DNA of 6,684 nt, taken from NCBI GenBank assembly GCA_030635465.1, contig DAOVYU010000055.1, positions 1 through 6,684 on the forward strand, in the 5' to 3' direction. The number at the start of each line of letters is the position of its first letter. The stretch's first letter is position 1. Made by a program: the position numbers and the translations under genes. This DNA is from Bacteroidales bacterium. GTDB taxonomy: Bacteria > Bacteroidota > Bacteroidia > Bacteroidales > JAADJA01. Under the pieces are notes generated by a model, which worked only from the letters and a program-made list of their open reading frames with translations, ran no database searches and had not been told where the DNA came from. Positions 1 to 6,538 of the stretch are shown piece after piece.

Positions 1-1075
1 CTGTATTTGAAATTTGAGTCCCGGTATAATCAAATGACATTAATTGTGTATCATCTTCACGCTCATCCATAGGTAAGGTTGGAAAACGAATGTCGTAGCC
101 ATATGATTGTTCATAATTAAATACAAGTAAGTGGTTTGTTGCCGGACGAATTCCAATTTTTCCACGATAATTGTATTTCGAGAATTCAGATTTTACTTCA
201 TTATCATTCCCATCTTTATAATTGCCATAATCTTTAAAACCACCTGATAAGTTGAAAAACAGAAACTTATTACCTCCATTAACAGCCACCTGACTTTTAA
301 ACCCATTCCAGTTACTTTCATAACCCGTGATGGCCTGAACATGGATATGAGCTGTATCAGTTGTTTGATGGGAAATTGTTTTCATGTTGATCACACCTCC
401 AAAAGAAGGTCCGTATCTCAAAGCATAGGGCCCCTTAAAAATCTCAATGGATTCCAGTTCTTCAATTTCAAGGTGACCTGATGCAGGATCCATCCGGTTA
501 GGGCAACCTCCTTCAATTTTTAATCCGTTATCTACCTGAACGTTAAGCTGACTGTACTTAAATCCCCTTACAACCGGGTCTAATTGCGTACCTCCTTTTC
601 TTACGCCGCTTATATTATTGGATGACCTCAAAAAATCACCTACATCATGAGCAGCATTTTCCTCTATTTGCTTTTTGATAACTTTTGTTTCTATATAAGG
701 CAATTTGCTAATTATTAAATTCTTATCCGTTTCTCCTTCGATGATTATCTCATCCAGGTTTTGTGGACTGGGATTTAATTTGATCACCAGTTTTTTATGC
801 TCACCTTGATTTAAATTGACTAGTGTAGAATAATCTTCATACCCAATATGTTTAACCATTAACGTATAGTTATTATCGGATAGTTTTGATAATTTGAAAT
901 TCCCGTTAGTGTCGGTAAAACAATTTATTTCCACTTCAGATAAATAAATTTCAGCATTTTCAATCGGATAATCATTTAGTGAATTGGTAACATTTCCAGA
1001 GATGGACGATGTGCTTTGTGCTTGAATACCAATAGTGTAGATTGTAAATACGATGAATAATACCCCTTGTTTCAT
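1..1075 (-). CDS. TonB-dependent outer-membrane receptor, probable copper receptor of OprC/NosA type (partial, 3' end outside window)
   Basis: This reading frame begins at the ATG complementary to 1073-1075 and stays open for 358 codons to the left edge, so the C-terminal part is missing. Residues 1-19 are a signal peptide (hydrophobic run, then IQA before Gln-20). Residues 24-100 resemble the carboxypeptidase-regulatory-like beta domain typical of Bacteroidota receptors (ISGNV, TDTNGNFKL, HIGYEDY). Residues about 124-235 are the plug domain (VVRGF, IEIFKGPYALRYGPS, GGVINMKT), after which the barrel starts. Plug residues 189-197 read GGCPNRMDP. OprC-type copper receptors bind copper through a CxxxM pair in the plug plus an HxM pair in the barrel; Cys-191 and Met-195 fit the first pair, and FPTLPMDEREDDT (331-343) also resembles that family. 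The HxM pair would lie outside the window. The receptor assignment is firm; copper as substrate is inferred from the motif. It is divergent from the small gene at 1198. Confidence 0.93.
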   Translation of the reverse strand, partial: MKQGVLFIVFTIYTIGIQAQSTSSISGNVTNSLNDYPIENAEIYLSEVEINCFTDTNGNFKLSKLSDNNYTLMVKHIGYEDYSTLVNLNQGEHKKLVIKLNPSPQNLDEIIIEGETDKNLIISKLPYIETKVIKKQIEENAAHDVGDFLRSSNNISGVRKGGTQLDPVVRGFKYSQLNVQVDNGLKIEGGCPNRMDPASGHLEIEELESIEIFKGPYALRYGPSFGGVINMKTISHQTTDTAHIHVQAITGYESNWNGFKSQVAVNGGNKFLFFNLSGGFKDYGNYKDGNDNEVKSEFSKYNYRGKIGIRPATNHLLVFNYEQSYGYDIRFPTLPMDEREDDTQLMSFDYTGTQISNT

Positions 1076-1101
1076 AATAAATATTAACGTTAATGTTTAT
1101 T
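1076..1101. promoter_or_regulatory. 26-bp near-perfect palindrome in the receptor leader
   Basis: Twelve of thirteen base pairs are symmetric around the 1088/1089 centre; only the 1082/1095 pair fails. The uninterrupted core is ATTAACGTTAAT (1083-1094). The palindrome ends at the base next to the receptor start codon, so it lies in the ribosome-binding region of the leader. It could be a second operator, or it could fold in the mRNA and affect translation. AT-richness makes some symmetry likely by chance, but 12 of 13 pairs is more than expected. Confidence 0.45.
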
Positions 1102-1119
1102 TTGAACATAAGTTCAAAA
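1100..1119. promoter_or_regulatory. Inverted repeat, candidate repressor operator at the receptor transcription start
   Basis: TTTTGAAC (1100-1107) and GTTCAAAA (1112-1119) form perfect 8-bp arms around a 4-bp centre. The repeat abuts the exact -7 element at 1120-1127 on its downstream side, so it should cover the receptor's transcription start. Size and symmetry suit a dimeric repressor such as a TetR-like protein, but no regulator gene is in the window and its identity is unknown. Confidence 0.5.
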
Positions 1120-1155
1120 CAAAATTATACATAATTTGTATCCTTTTGGAACAAA
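1120..1155 (-). promoter_or_regulatory. Candidate Bacteroidota-type promoter of the TonB receptor
   Basis: On the minus strand, 1127-1120 reads TAATTTTG, an exact match to the -7 consensus TAnnTTTG. A TTTG at 1155-1152 could be the -33 element, but the 24-bp spacer is longer than the usual 19-21 or so. Transcription would start near 1113, leaving a leader of about 38 nt. The -7 match is seen directly; promoter function is inferred. Confidence 0.45.
1122..1137. repeat. Short AT-rich inverted repeat overlapping the receptor -7 element
   Basis: AAATTAT (1122-1128) and ATAATTT (1131-1137) are perfect 7-bp arms with a 2-bp gap. It overlaps the candidate -7 element and lies just upstream of the TTTTGAAC repeat. 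As it is made almost only of A and T, it may be chance. Confidence 0.25.
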
Positions 1156-1184
1156 TGGTGTATAAAACGTTAATAATAATTTTC

Positions 1185-1190
1185 AAAGGA
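1185..1190 (+). promoter_or_regulatory. Ribosome binding site of the small secreted protein gene
   Basis: AAAGGA lies 7 bases ahead of the ATG at 1198. It is the best Shine-Dalgarno-like site in the window and supports both this start codon and the reality of the short gene. Confidence 0.55.
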
Positions 1191-1197
1191 AATAGTT

Positions 1198-1431
1198 ATG
1201 TTAAGAATTTTACGAAGACTTTTTTTAGCCACCGCCATAATTTTAACAATATCTGTTGTAACAATGGCAGATCAACCGCCTGATCCAGGAACAGGAGGAC
1301 CGGGTAGTGGAGACTTACCTGTAGGAGGTGGAAGCCCAATTGGTGGAGGATTAATAATGTTGCTCTCTTTTGGAGCCGCTTATGGATTAAAAAAGGTCTA
1401 TGATATAAAGAAAATACATTTAAACGAATAA
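1198..1431 (+). CDS. Small secreted or membrane-tethered protein with Pro/Gly-rich linker and hydrophobic C-terminal tail
   Basis: The product is 77 residues. Residues 1-24 look like a signal peptide: basic MLRILRR, a hydrophobic core, then TMA before Asp-25. Residues 25-51 are a Pro/Gly-rich stretch (PPDPG, PVGGGSPIGGG) with no predicted fold. Residues 51-63 are a short hydrophobic segment (LIMLLSFGAAYGL) followed by basic residues (KK, KIKK). Small Bacteroidota proteins with this architecture are common; the PIGGG, hydrophobic GAAYG, KK pattern resembles, from memory, the tail NCBI calls PID-CTERM, thought to be a protein-sorting signal. Without processing the protein would be anchored in the inner membrane. 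The start is supported by AAAGGA 7 bases upstream, and a strong terminator follows 24 bases after the stop, so it is probably a monocistronic gene divergent from the receptor. Function is unknown; gene reality is well supported, the tail assignment less so. Confidence 0.8.
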   Translation: MLRILRRLFLATAIILTISVVTMADQPPDPGTGGPGSGDLPVGGGSPIGGGLIMLLSFGAAYGLKKVYDIKKIHLNE

Positions 1432-1455
1432 TTTTAAGTTTGACATCCATTTTGT

Positions 1456-1489
1456 AAAAAGGTTTTCTTGTATAAGGGAAACCTTTTTC
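1456..1489 (+). terminator. Intrinsic terminator after the small secreted protein gene
   Basis: AAAAAGGTTTTC (1456-1467) pairs with GGAAACCTTTTT (1477-1488) to give a 12-bp stem with one G-U pair and a 9-base loop. The 3' arm ends in a T run that serves as the tail, and the A run on the 5' side means it could also work on the minus strand. It separates the small gene from the glycogen cluster. Confidence 0.75.
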
Positions 1490-1610
1490 AGTTTGTAGTC
1501 CATCCCTCTGTATTTATCTTCTATAATTTAACACTTGTTTTCTTTTCGAATAAATGATATTAATTTTATGTAAAGATTTGATTTTACCTATATAATATTG
1601 AGATTATCAG

Positions 1611-1618
1611 TATTTTTG
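1611..1618 (+). promoter_or_regulatory. Candidate -7 promoter element of the glycogen cluster
   Basis: TATTTTTG matches TAnnTTTG exactly and lies 39 bases before the debranching enzyme start, which would give a leader of about 33 nt. No convincing -33 TTTG is seen at the expected distance; the nearest TTTG (1577-1580) is 30 bases upstream. The rest of 1490-1657 is AT-rich with nothing else recognisable. Confidence 0.35.
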
Positions 1619-1657
1619 CAGCTCCACAACTTTTAACAAAAAATTTACGTCTGGAAA

Positions 1658-3619
1658 ATGAGCTACATCAAATTTGATAAGCAACAATTGGTAAATCTTG
1701 AATATTCCCTTCAGAAGGAATTATTACGTTCGAATAGGGCTGGATCATATTCCAGCACTACAATAACCGGTTGCAATACACGTAAGTATCATGGATTATT
1801 GGTAAGCTTACAACCCAAAATAGACAATCAACATCATGTATTACTTTCTTCGTTTGATGAAACTGTGATCCAGCACGAGACCGAATTTAACCTTGGAATC
1901 CACAAATATGAGGATGATGTATATGAGCCGGGTGGTCATAAATATATCAGGGATTTTGAATCTGAACCTATTCCTAAACTAACCTACAGGGTTGGAGGTG
2001 TTGTTTTAAGTAAAGAAAGGGTTTTTGGAGCAAACGACGACCGCATATTGATTAAATATACACTTGAAGAAGCAAATTCACCAACCAAATTAAGATTTAA
2101 ACCCTATTGCGCATTTCGCAGTGTACATGATTTGAGTAGGGCCAACGATGATATTGATACATCTTTTATAAGGGTTCAAAATGGGGTTCAGGTCAGACTT
2201 TATGAGCATTATTCTCCGCTTTTTATGCAGTTTTCGAAAAAAGTTAATTATATCCATAACCCTAACTGGTATTATGGCATTGAATATTCAAAGGAGAAGA
2301 CAAGAGGTTACGATTATAAAGAAGATTTATTTGTTCCGGGGTATTTTGAAATATCTATAAAACAAGGAGAGAGCTTTATTTTTTCTGCAGGACTGGAAGA
2401 AGTATCACCTGCAAAACTTAAATCAATATTTGAGAAAGAGAGGCAGGTGAGAATACCCAGAGATAGTTTTGAAAATTGCCTGATCAATACCGCACAACAA
2501 TTTTTTGTCCAGAAGAAAGATAAAATAGATTTAATTGCGGGTTATCATTGGTTCAACATTAGTGGGAGAGATACTTTTATTTCATTGCCAGGATTGTCGC
2601 TTACTCAAAATGATCAGGAAGCCTTTTTATCTGTTGTTGATTCATTGATAAAAAGAATGGATGGGCCTTTTTTCCCAAGTAACAGAATTGGAAGTGATTT
2701 TATATATGAAGCTGTTGATGGCCCTCTTTGGTTTTTCTGGGCATTACAACAGTATATTTTATTTACTGGAGATGAAAGTTTAATCTGGAAGAAGTATCAA
2801 AAGATCATGTTAAAGATCTTAAATGCATTTTACAAGGGAACGTCTTATAATATTCATGTACAAGAAAATGGTTTATTATATGCCGGCTTTGAAAATGATG
2901 CGCTCACATGGATGAATGTTAAAATGAATGATGTTCCTGTTATAAATCGGAATGGATTAGCAGTTGAGGTAAACGCACTTTGGTACAATGCCATTCGGTT
3001 CTATTCCGAGCTTGGGAAAAGTAACAAAGAAACCAGCGGTTTGAAAAAATGGAATGATCTGGCTCAAAAAATAGAAGGATCATTTATGGATACATTCTGG
3101 GATGAAGAAAAGGGATATATGGCAGATGTTGTAAGGGGAGAGATGAAAGATTTTTCTGTACGACCAAACCAGGTATTTGCTTGCTCATTACCCTATTGTA
3201 TACCAGATGAAGGGAAGATACATCGTTTACTTCAAGTAGTAGAAAGTGAATTGTTAACACCTCGTGGAATAAGAACCCTATCTCCCAAAAATTTAGATTA
3301 TAAAGGAATTTATAAGGGTGATATTTTCGCACGTGATAGTGCATATCATCAGGGATCTGCATTCCCATGGTTATTGGGTCACTTCGCACAAGCTTATTTA
3401 GAGATTCATGGCAAGAGCGGATTGGGACTCATTCAAAAAATCTATTCAAATTTTGAGGAAGAAATGACTGAAGCAGGAATAGGAACCATTTCTGAATTAT
3501 ATTATGGTGATCCGCCATACAAGGGTAAAGGAGCAATTTCGCAAGCCTGGAGTGTGGCAGAATTGTTAAGAATTAATCATTTAATAAAACAGTACGAGCA
3601 AAATACCAATCAGAGCTAA
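1658..3619 (+). CDS. Glycogen debranching enzyme (amylo-alpha-1,6-glucosidase, GH133-like, archaeal/bacterial type)
   Basis: The 653-residue product should hydrolyse alpha-1,6 branch stubs of glycogen in the cytoplasm; no signal peptide is present. Residues about 15-250 match the N-terminal beta-rich domain of this family (RSNRAGSYSSTTITGCNTRKYHGLLV region, 24-49). Residues about 270-640 form the (alpha/alpha)6 catalytic domain: AGYHWFNISGRDTFISLPG (294-312), EAVDGPLWFFWA (351-362), LTWMNVK (416-422), GLAVEVNALWYNA (433-445), RPNQVFACSLP (502-512), YHQGSAFPWL (563-572), ISELYYGDPP (611-620) and QAWSVAELLR (629-638). Length is normal for the family. Glu-613 fits the expected catalytic base. 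Position 420 is Asn in TWMN where relatives usually have TWMD, the probable catalytic acid (see findings). The start has only a weak GGA nearby, usual for this phylum, and directly precedes the conserved N-terminal sequence. It is first in the three-gene cluster and its stop overlaps the next start. Confidence 0.93.
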   Translation: MSYIKFDKQQLVNLEYSLQKELLRSNRAGSYSSTTITGCNTRKYHGLLVSLQPKIDNQHHVLLSSFDETVIQHETEFNLGIHKYEDDVYEPGGHKYIRDFESEPIPKLTYRVGGVVLSKERVFGANDDRILIKYTLEEANSPTKLRFKPYCAFRSVHDLSRANDDIDTSFIRVQNGVQVRLYEHYSPLFMQFSKKVNYIHNPNWYYGIEYSKEKTRGYDYKEDLFVPGYFEISIKQGESFIFSAGLEEVSPAKLKSIFEKERQVRIPRDSFENCLINTAQQFFVQKKDKIDLIAGYHWFNISGRDTFISLPGLSLTQNDQEAFLSVVDSLIKRMDGPFFPSNRIGSDFIYEAVDGPLWFFWALQQYILFTGDESLIWKKYQKIMLKILNAFYKGTSYNIHVQENGLLYAGFENDALTWMNVKMNDVPVINRNGLAVEVNALWYNAIRFYSELGKSNKETSGLKKWNDLAQKIEGSFMDTFWDEEKGYMADVVRGEMKDFSVRPNQVFACSLPYCIPDEGKIHRLLQVVESELLTPRGIRTLSPKNLDYKGIYKGDIFARDSAYHQGSAFPWLLGHFAQAYLEIHGKSGLGLIQKIYSNFEEEMTEAGIGTISELYYGDPPYKGKGAISQAWSVAELLRINHLIKQYEQNTNQS

Positions 3620-3621
3620 TG
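3617..3621 (+). other. Stop/start overlap TAATG between debranching enzyme and glycosyltransferase
   Basis: The stop TAA (3617-3619) and the ATG (3619-3621) share one base. This shows the two genes are co-transcribed and suggests translational coupling, since no separate ribosome binding site is evident. Confidence 0.85.
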
Positions 3622-4905
3622 AAAGTATTAATGTTTGGGTGGGAATTTCCGCCACATATCACAGGAGGGTTAGGAACAGCCTGTTATGGAATGACAAAAG
3701 GATTGTTGAAGCAAGGTGCTGAAGTTTTGTTTGTTGTTCCTAAAGCATATGGTGATGAAGACCAGCAAGCTGTTCGAGTGATCAATGCAAGCGATGTTTC
3801 GGTAGACATTCAGGATACTGAATTCAAAGAATTTGCGAAAAATTTCACTTACCTCGAAATCGGCTCTAACCTTGTTCCATATCTTGATCCGGAGGAGTTC
3901 GAAAAGATAATCAATGAAACCAAAACTGAAAAAGAGCAACGTAAAAAATCTATTTACGCTAAAAAATATGAGTTTTCTGGTAAGTATGGAGTTGACCTGA
4001 TGGAGGAAGTTTCGAGGTTTGCCCTGGTTGCAGGAACAATTGCGGCTCAATATGATTTTGATGTGATCCATGCACATGACTGGCATACTTATTATGCAGG
4101 AATAGCTGCACAAAAAGTCAGCGGTAAACCATTGGTTTGCCATATCCACGCTACTGAGTTTGACAGGACTGGTGAGGATGTGAATACCATTGTTTTTGAT
4201 ATTGAAAAAACAGGTATGATGGCTGCTGATCGTGTAATTGCCGTAAGCAATCTCACTCGTAATACAGTGATTAACAGGCATGGAATAAATCCAGACAAAG
4301 TTTTTACTGTACACAATGCAATCGAACCTGTTGAGAAACCGGAATCAGTGAATATTAAAAAGGTTTTAAATGAAAAGGTGGTTACTTTTCTGGGTCGGAT
4401 TACATTTCAGAAGGGTCCGGAATATTTTATTGAAGTTGCACATAAAATTTTGCAAAGAGACCGTAATGTCCGTTTTGTGATGGCGGGCTCAGGTGATATG
4501 TTAAATAAAATGATCAAGCGTGTGGCAAAACTGAAGATTGCAGACCGTTTTCATTTTACTGGATTTTTAAAAGGGGAGGCGGTGGATCGTATGTTTGCTT
4601 TGAGTAACGTATTTGTAATGCCTTCTGTATCCGAACCATTTGGCTTAGTGCCTTTGGAAGCCATGAGGACCAATGTTCCTGTAATAGTATCCAAACAGTC
4701 AGGTGTGGCAGAGATTTTAAAGTATGCCATTAAAGTTGATTTTTGGGATGTGGATGGAATGGCCGACGCCATTTGGGGCTTAATAAAATATGATGCTGTT
4801 TCAAAAATATTTATTGAATACGGCAAAGCAGAGGTGGATAGCCTAAAATGGGAATTTGCTGCTGTAAAGATCATGGACGTTTATAGGAATGCAGTAAACC
4901 ATTAA
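3619..4905 (+). CDS. GT-B glycosyltransferase of glycogen-synthase type (GT4/GT5-like)
   Basis: The 428-residue product is a cytoplasmic glycosyltransferase expected to transfer glucose from a nucleotide sugar onto a growing alpha-1,4-glucan. The N-terminal Rossmann domain begins with MKVLMFGWEFPPHITGGLG (1-19), whose GGLG loop is typical of starch/glycogen synthases, and contains HAHDWHT (151-157) and CHIHATEFDR (174-183). The C-terminal domain has FLGRITFQKGPEYF (257-270), with Arg-260 and Lys-265 placed to bind donor phosphates, and SEPFGLVPLEAM (338-349), which carries the E-x7-E pair Glu-339 and Glu-347. Residues 91-125 are a charged insertion rich in Lys and Glu. Length fits archaeal-type single-chain synthases. 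The context between a debranching enzyme and a GH57 protein supports a glycogen role; donor (ADP- or UDP-glucose) cannot be told from sequence, and a different alpha-glucan or trehalose-related product remains possible. Confidence 0.9.
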   Translation: MKVLMFGWEFPPHITGGLGTACYGMTKGLLKQGAEVLFVVPKAYGDEDQQAVRVINASDVSVDIQDTEFKEFAKNFTYLEIGSNLVPYLDPEEFEKIINETKTEKEQRKKSIYAKKYEFSGKYGVDLMEEVSRFALVAGTIAAQYDFDVIHAHDWHTYYAGIAAQKVSGKPLVCHIHATEFDRTGEDVNTIVFDIEKTGMMAADRVIAVSNLTRNTVINRHGINPDKVFTVHNAIEPVEKPESVNIKKVLNEKVVTFLGRITFQKGPEYFIEVAHKILQRDRNVRFVMAGSGDMLNKMIKRVAKLKIADRFHFTGFLKGEAVDRMFALSNVFVMPSVSEPFGLVPLEAMRTNVPVIVSKQSGVAEILKYAIKVDFWDVDGMADAIWGLIKYDAVSKIFIEYGKAEVDSLKWEFAAVKIMDVYRNAVNH

Positions 4906-4942
4906 TAAATATAAAGATTAGAGTTTTTAGAATTTAAAAGAT

Positions 4943-6514
4943 ATGAGATCAATTTGTTTTTATTTTCAGGTACATCAGCCTTTCAGGCTTAAAACTTACC
5001 GCTTTTTTGATATGGGTGTAGATCATCATTATTATGATGAGTTTCAAAACAGGACTATTGTACAAAGGATAGCAGAAAAATGCTATATCCCTGCCAATAA
5101 GGTGTTACTCGGACTGATCAAAAAGCATGGAAAGTCGTTTAATGTTGCTTTTTCCATCTCGGGTCTGGCATTGGAACAATTTGAAAAATATGCTCCGCAA
5201 GTAATCGATAGTTTTAAAACCCTGGCTGCCTCAGGCAATGTAGAGTTCTTAACTGAAACTTATGCTCATTCCCTTGCTTCAATGGCAAGTAAAGAAGAAT
5301 TTAAGAGGCAGGTTGAATTGCACAGTAAAAAAATTGAAGAATTATTCGGACAAAAACCAGTAACATTCCGAAATACTGAGTTAATTTATTCGGATGAAAT
5401 TGGTGAACAGGTTGCAGAAATGGGGTACGATACCATCCTGACTGAAGGTGCCAAACACGTTTTAGGCTGGAAGAGTCCCAATTATTTATATCATCATCCT
5501 ACTAATCCACAAGTAAAAGTAATGCTCAAAAACTATCGTTTAAGTGATGATATTGCATTTCGTTTTTCTGATCAGGGATGGAGCGAATGGCCATTAACTG
5601 TGGATAAATTCACAAAATGGCTAAAAGACATTGATAAAAAGCAAAACCTGGTAAACTTGTTTATGGATTATGAAACATTTGGTGAGCATCAGTGGAAAGA
5701 CACGGGGATATTTGATTTTTTAAAAGCACTACCGGGAAAAGTTCTATCAAAAACTGATTTCGTTTTTTCAAAACCGAAAGATGTTGTCAGAGAATTGGAA
5801 GCTGTGAATGCAGTAAATATTCCCAATCCAATTTCATGGGCTGATGAAGAAAGGGATTTAACTGCCTGGCTGGGAAATGATATGCAGGATGAAGCTTTTG
5901 AAAAGCTTTATTCAATAGAAGAAAAGGTTAGATCATGTAATGATGAAGAAATCCTTATGAACTGGAATTACTTGCAAGCCAGTGATCATTTTTATTATAT
6001 GTGTACCAAATGGTTTTCGGATGGTGATGTACATCGTTATTTTAATCCATATCCTTCACCTTATGAAGCCTTCATCAATTATATGAATGTACTTTCTGAT
6101 TTTATGATACAGGTAGATGAAAAATCTAAACCCATTGATTTTGATTCAATTAAAGATAAGGCAAAAGACTTTGCGGATGCTGCTTCAGAAAAAGCCAAAG
6201 GTGCTGGCAAAAAGGCAAAAAATAAAGCAGAAGAAAAGTGGGACGATGTAAAAGGTTATTCCCTGGATGACATTGCAAAATTATCCAATGAAAAAATTAA
6301 AAAATTGATTCAGAAGGTGGATATGGAGGAGCTTAGCCATGTTATGAAAGATGCTACTGATGAAGTTCGGAATAAGATCATCCCAAACTTGACAAAGACT
6401 GCTAAAAACCAATATGATAAGCTGGAGGAAGAGATCAGAAAAGTTAAAAAATCAGATCTTAAAGAATACAAAGACAAAATCGAAAAGGAGCTAAAAAATC
6501 TTTGGAAGAAATAG
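4943..6514 (+). CDS. GH57 family alpha-glucan hydrolase or transferase with helical lysine-rich C-terminal tail
   Basis: The 523-residue product acts on alpha-1,4-glucans by a retaining mechanism in a (beta/alpha)7 barrel, probably in the cytoplasm as no signal peptide is seen. The GH57 motifs appear in order: HQPFR (11-15), GNVEF (98-102), FRNTELIYSDE (142-152) with Glu-146 as likely nucleophile, FMDYETFGEHQW (240-251) with Asp-242 as likely acid/base, and WADEERDLTAWLGN (299-312). YLQASDHFYYM (343-353) and HRYFNPYPSPYEAFINYM (364-381) close the catalytic region. Residues about 396-523 are an added tail, 31 of the last 123 residues being Lys, with no Cys and LEA-like repeats such as KDKAKDFADAASEKAKG. 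The gene follows the glycosyltransferase by 37 bases, so it is likely in the same operon. Usual annotation is alpha-amylase; branching or 4-alpha-glucanotransferase activity is equally possible for this family and would suit a cluster lacking a visible branching enzyme. Confidence 0.92.
   Translation: MRSICFYFQVHQPFRLKTYRFFDMGVDHHYYDEFQNRTIVQRIAEKCYIPANKVLLGLIKKHGKSFNVAFSISGLALEQFEKYAPQVIDSFKTLAASGNVEFLTETYAHSLASMASKEEFKRQVELHSKKIEELFGQKPVTFRNTELIYSDEIGEQVAEMGYDTILTEGAKHVLGWKSPNYLYHHPTNPQVKVMLKNYRLSDDIAFRFSDQGWSEWPLTVDKFTKWLKDIDKKQNLVNLFMDYETFGEHQWKDTGIFDFLKALPGKVLSKTDFVFSKPKDVVRELEAVNAVNIPNPISWADEERDLTAWLGNDMQDEAFEKLYSIEEKVRSCNDEEILMNWNYLQASDHFYYMCTKWFSDGDVHRYFNPYPSPYEAFINYMNVLSDFMIQVDEKSKPIDFDSIKDKAKDFADAASEKAKGAGKKAKNKAEEKWDDVKGYSLDDIAKLSNEKIKKLIQKVDMEELSHVMKDATDEVRNKIIPNLTKTAKNQYDKLEEEIRKVKKSDLKEYKDKIEKELKNLWKK
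6128..6511 (+). other. Lysine-rich, LEA-like helical tail of the GH57 protein
   Basis: This part codes for residues 396-523. It is highly charged and low in aromatic residues, with one proline (481) and no cysteine, and is predicted by eye to be long amphipathic helix or coiled coil. The first part (404-438) has the Ala/Lys/Asp/Glu spacing of LEA group 3 proteins; the second (440-523) has heptad-like hydrophobic spacing (LDDIAKL, IKKLIQKV, KLEEEIRKV). Its role is unknown: stabilisation, self-assembly, or contact with glycogen or partner enzymes are all possible. Confidence 0.6.
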
Positions 6515-6538
6515 AATATATTTAGGTTTAAGCCATAG

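Noticed and set aside
1102..1131. Sigma70-like pair TTGAAC and TATACA with 18-bp spacing on the plus strand as promoter for the small gene
   Set aside because: The spacing is a little long, the boxes sit inside inverted repeats, and Bacteroidota normally use TTTG/TAnnTTTG signals; too weak to list as a feature.
1053..1283. Open frame of 76 codons on the plus strand across the receptor start and the divergent control region
   Set aside because: It overlaps the N-terminus of the receptor on one side and the small secreted protein on the other in a different frame, with low-complexity Asn/Ile/Phe composition.
1196..1450. Open frame of 84 codons on the minus strand over the small gene
   Set aside because: It is antisense to the small gene, which has a signal peptide, ribosome binding site and terminator; the antisense frame has none of these.
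3670..4314. Open frame of 214 codons on the minus strand
   Set aside because: It lies wholly inside the glycosyltransferase gene, whose plus-strand frame carries all expected motifs; the minus-strand product has no recognisable domain and many Cys/Phe/Ser typical of an antisense shadow.
4906..4942. Promoter or terminator between the glycosyltransferase and GH57 genes
   Set aside because: The 37 bases are AT-rich with no TAnnTTTG, no hairpin and no T tail; read-through within one operon is simpler.
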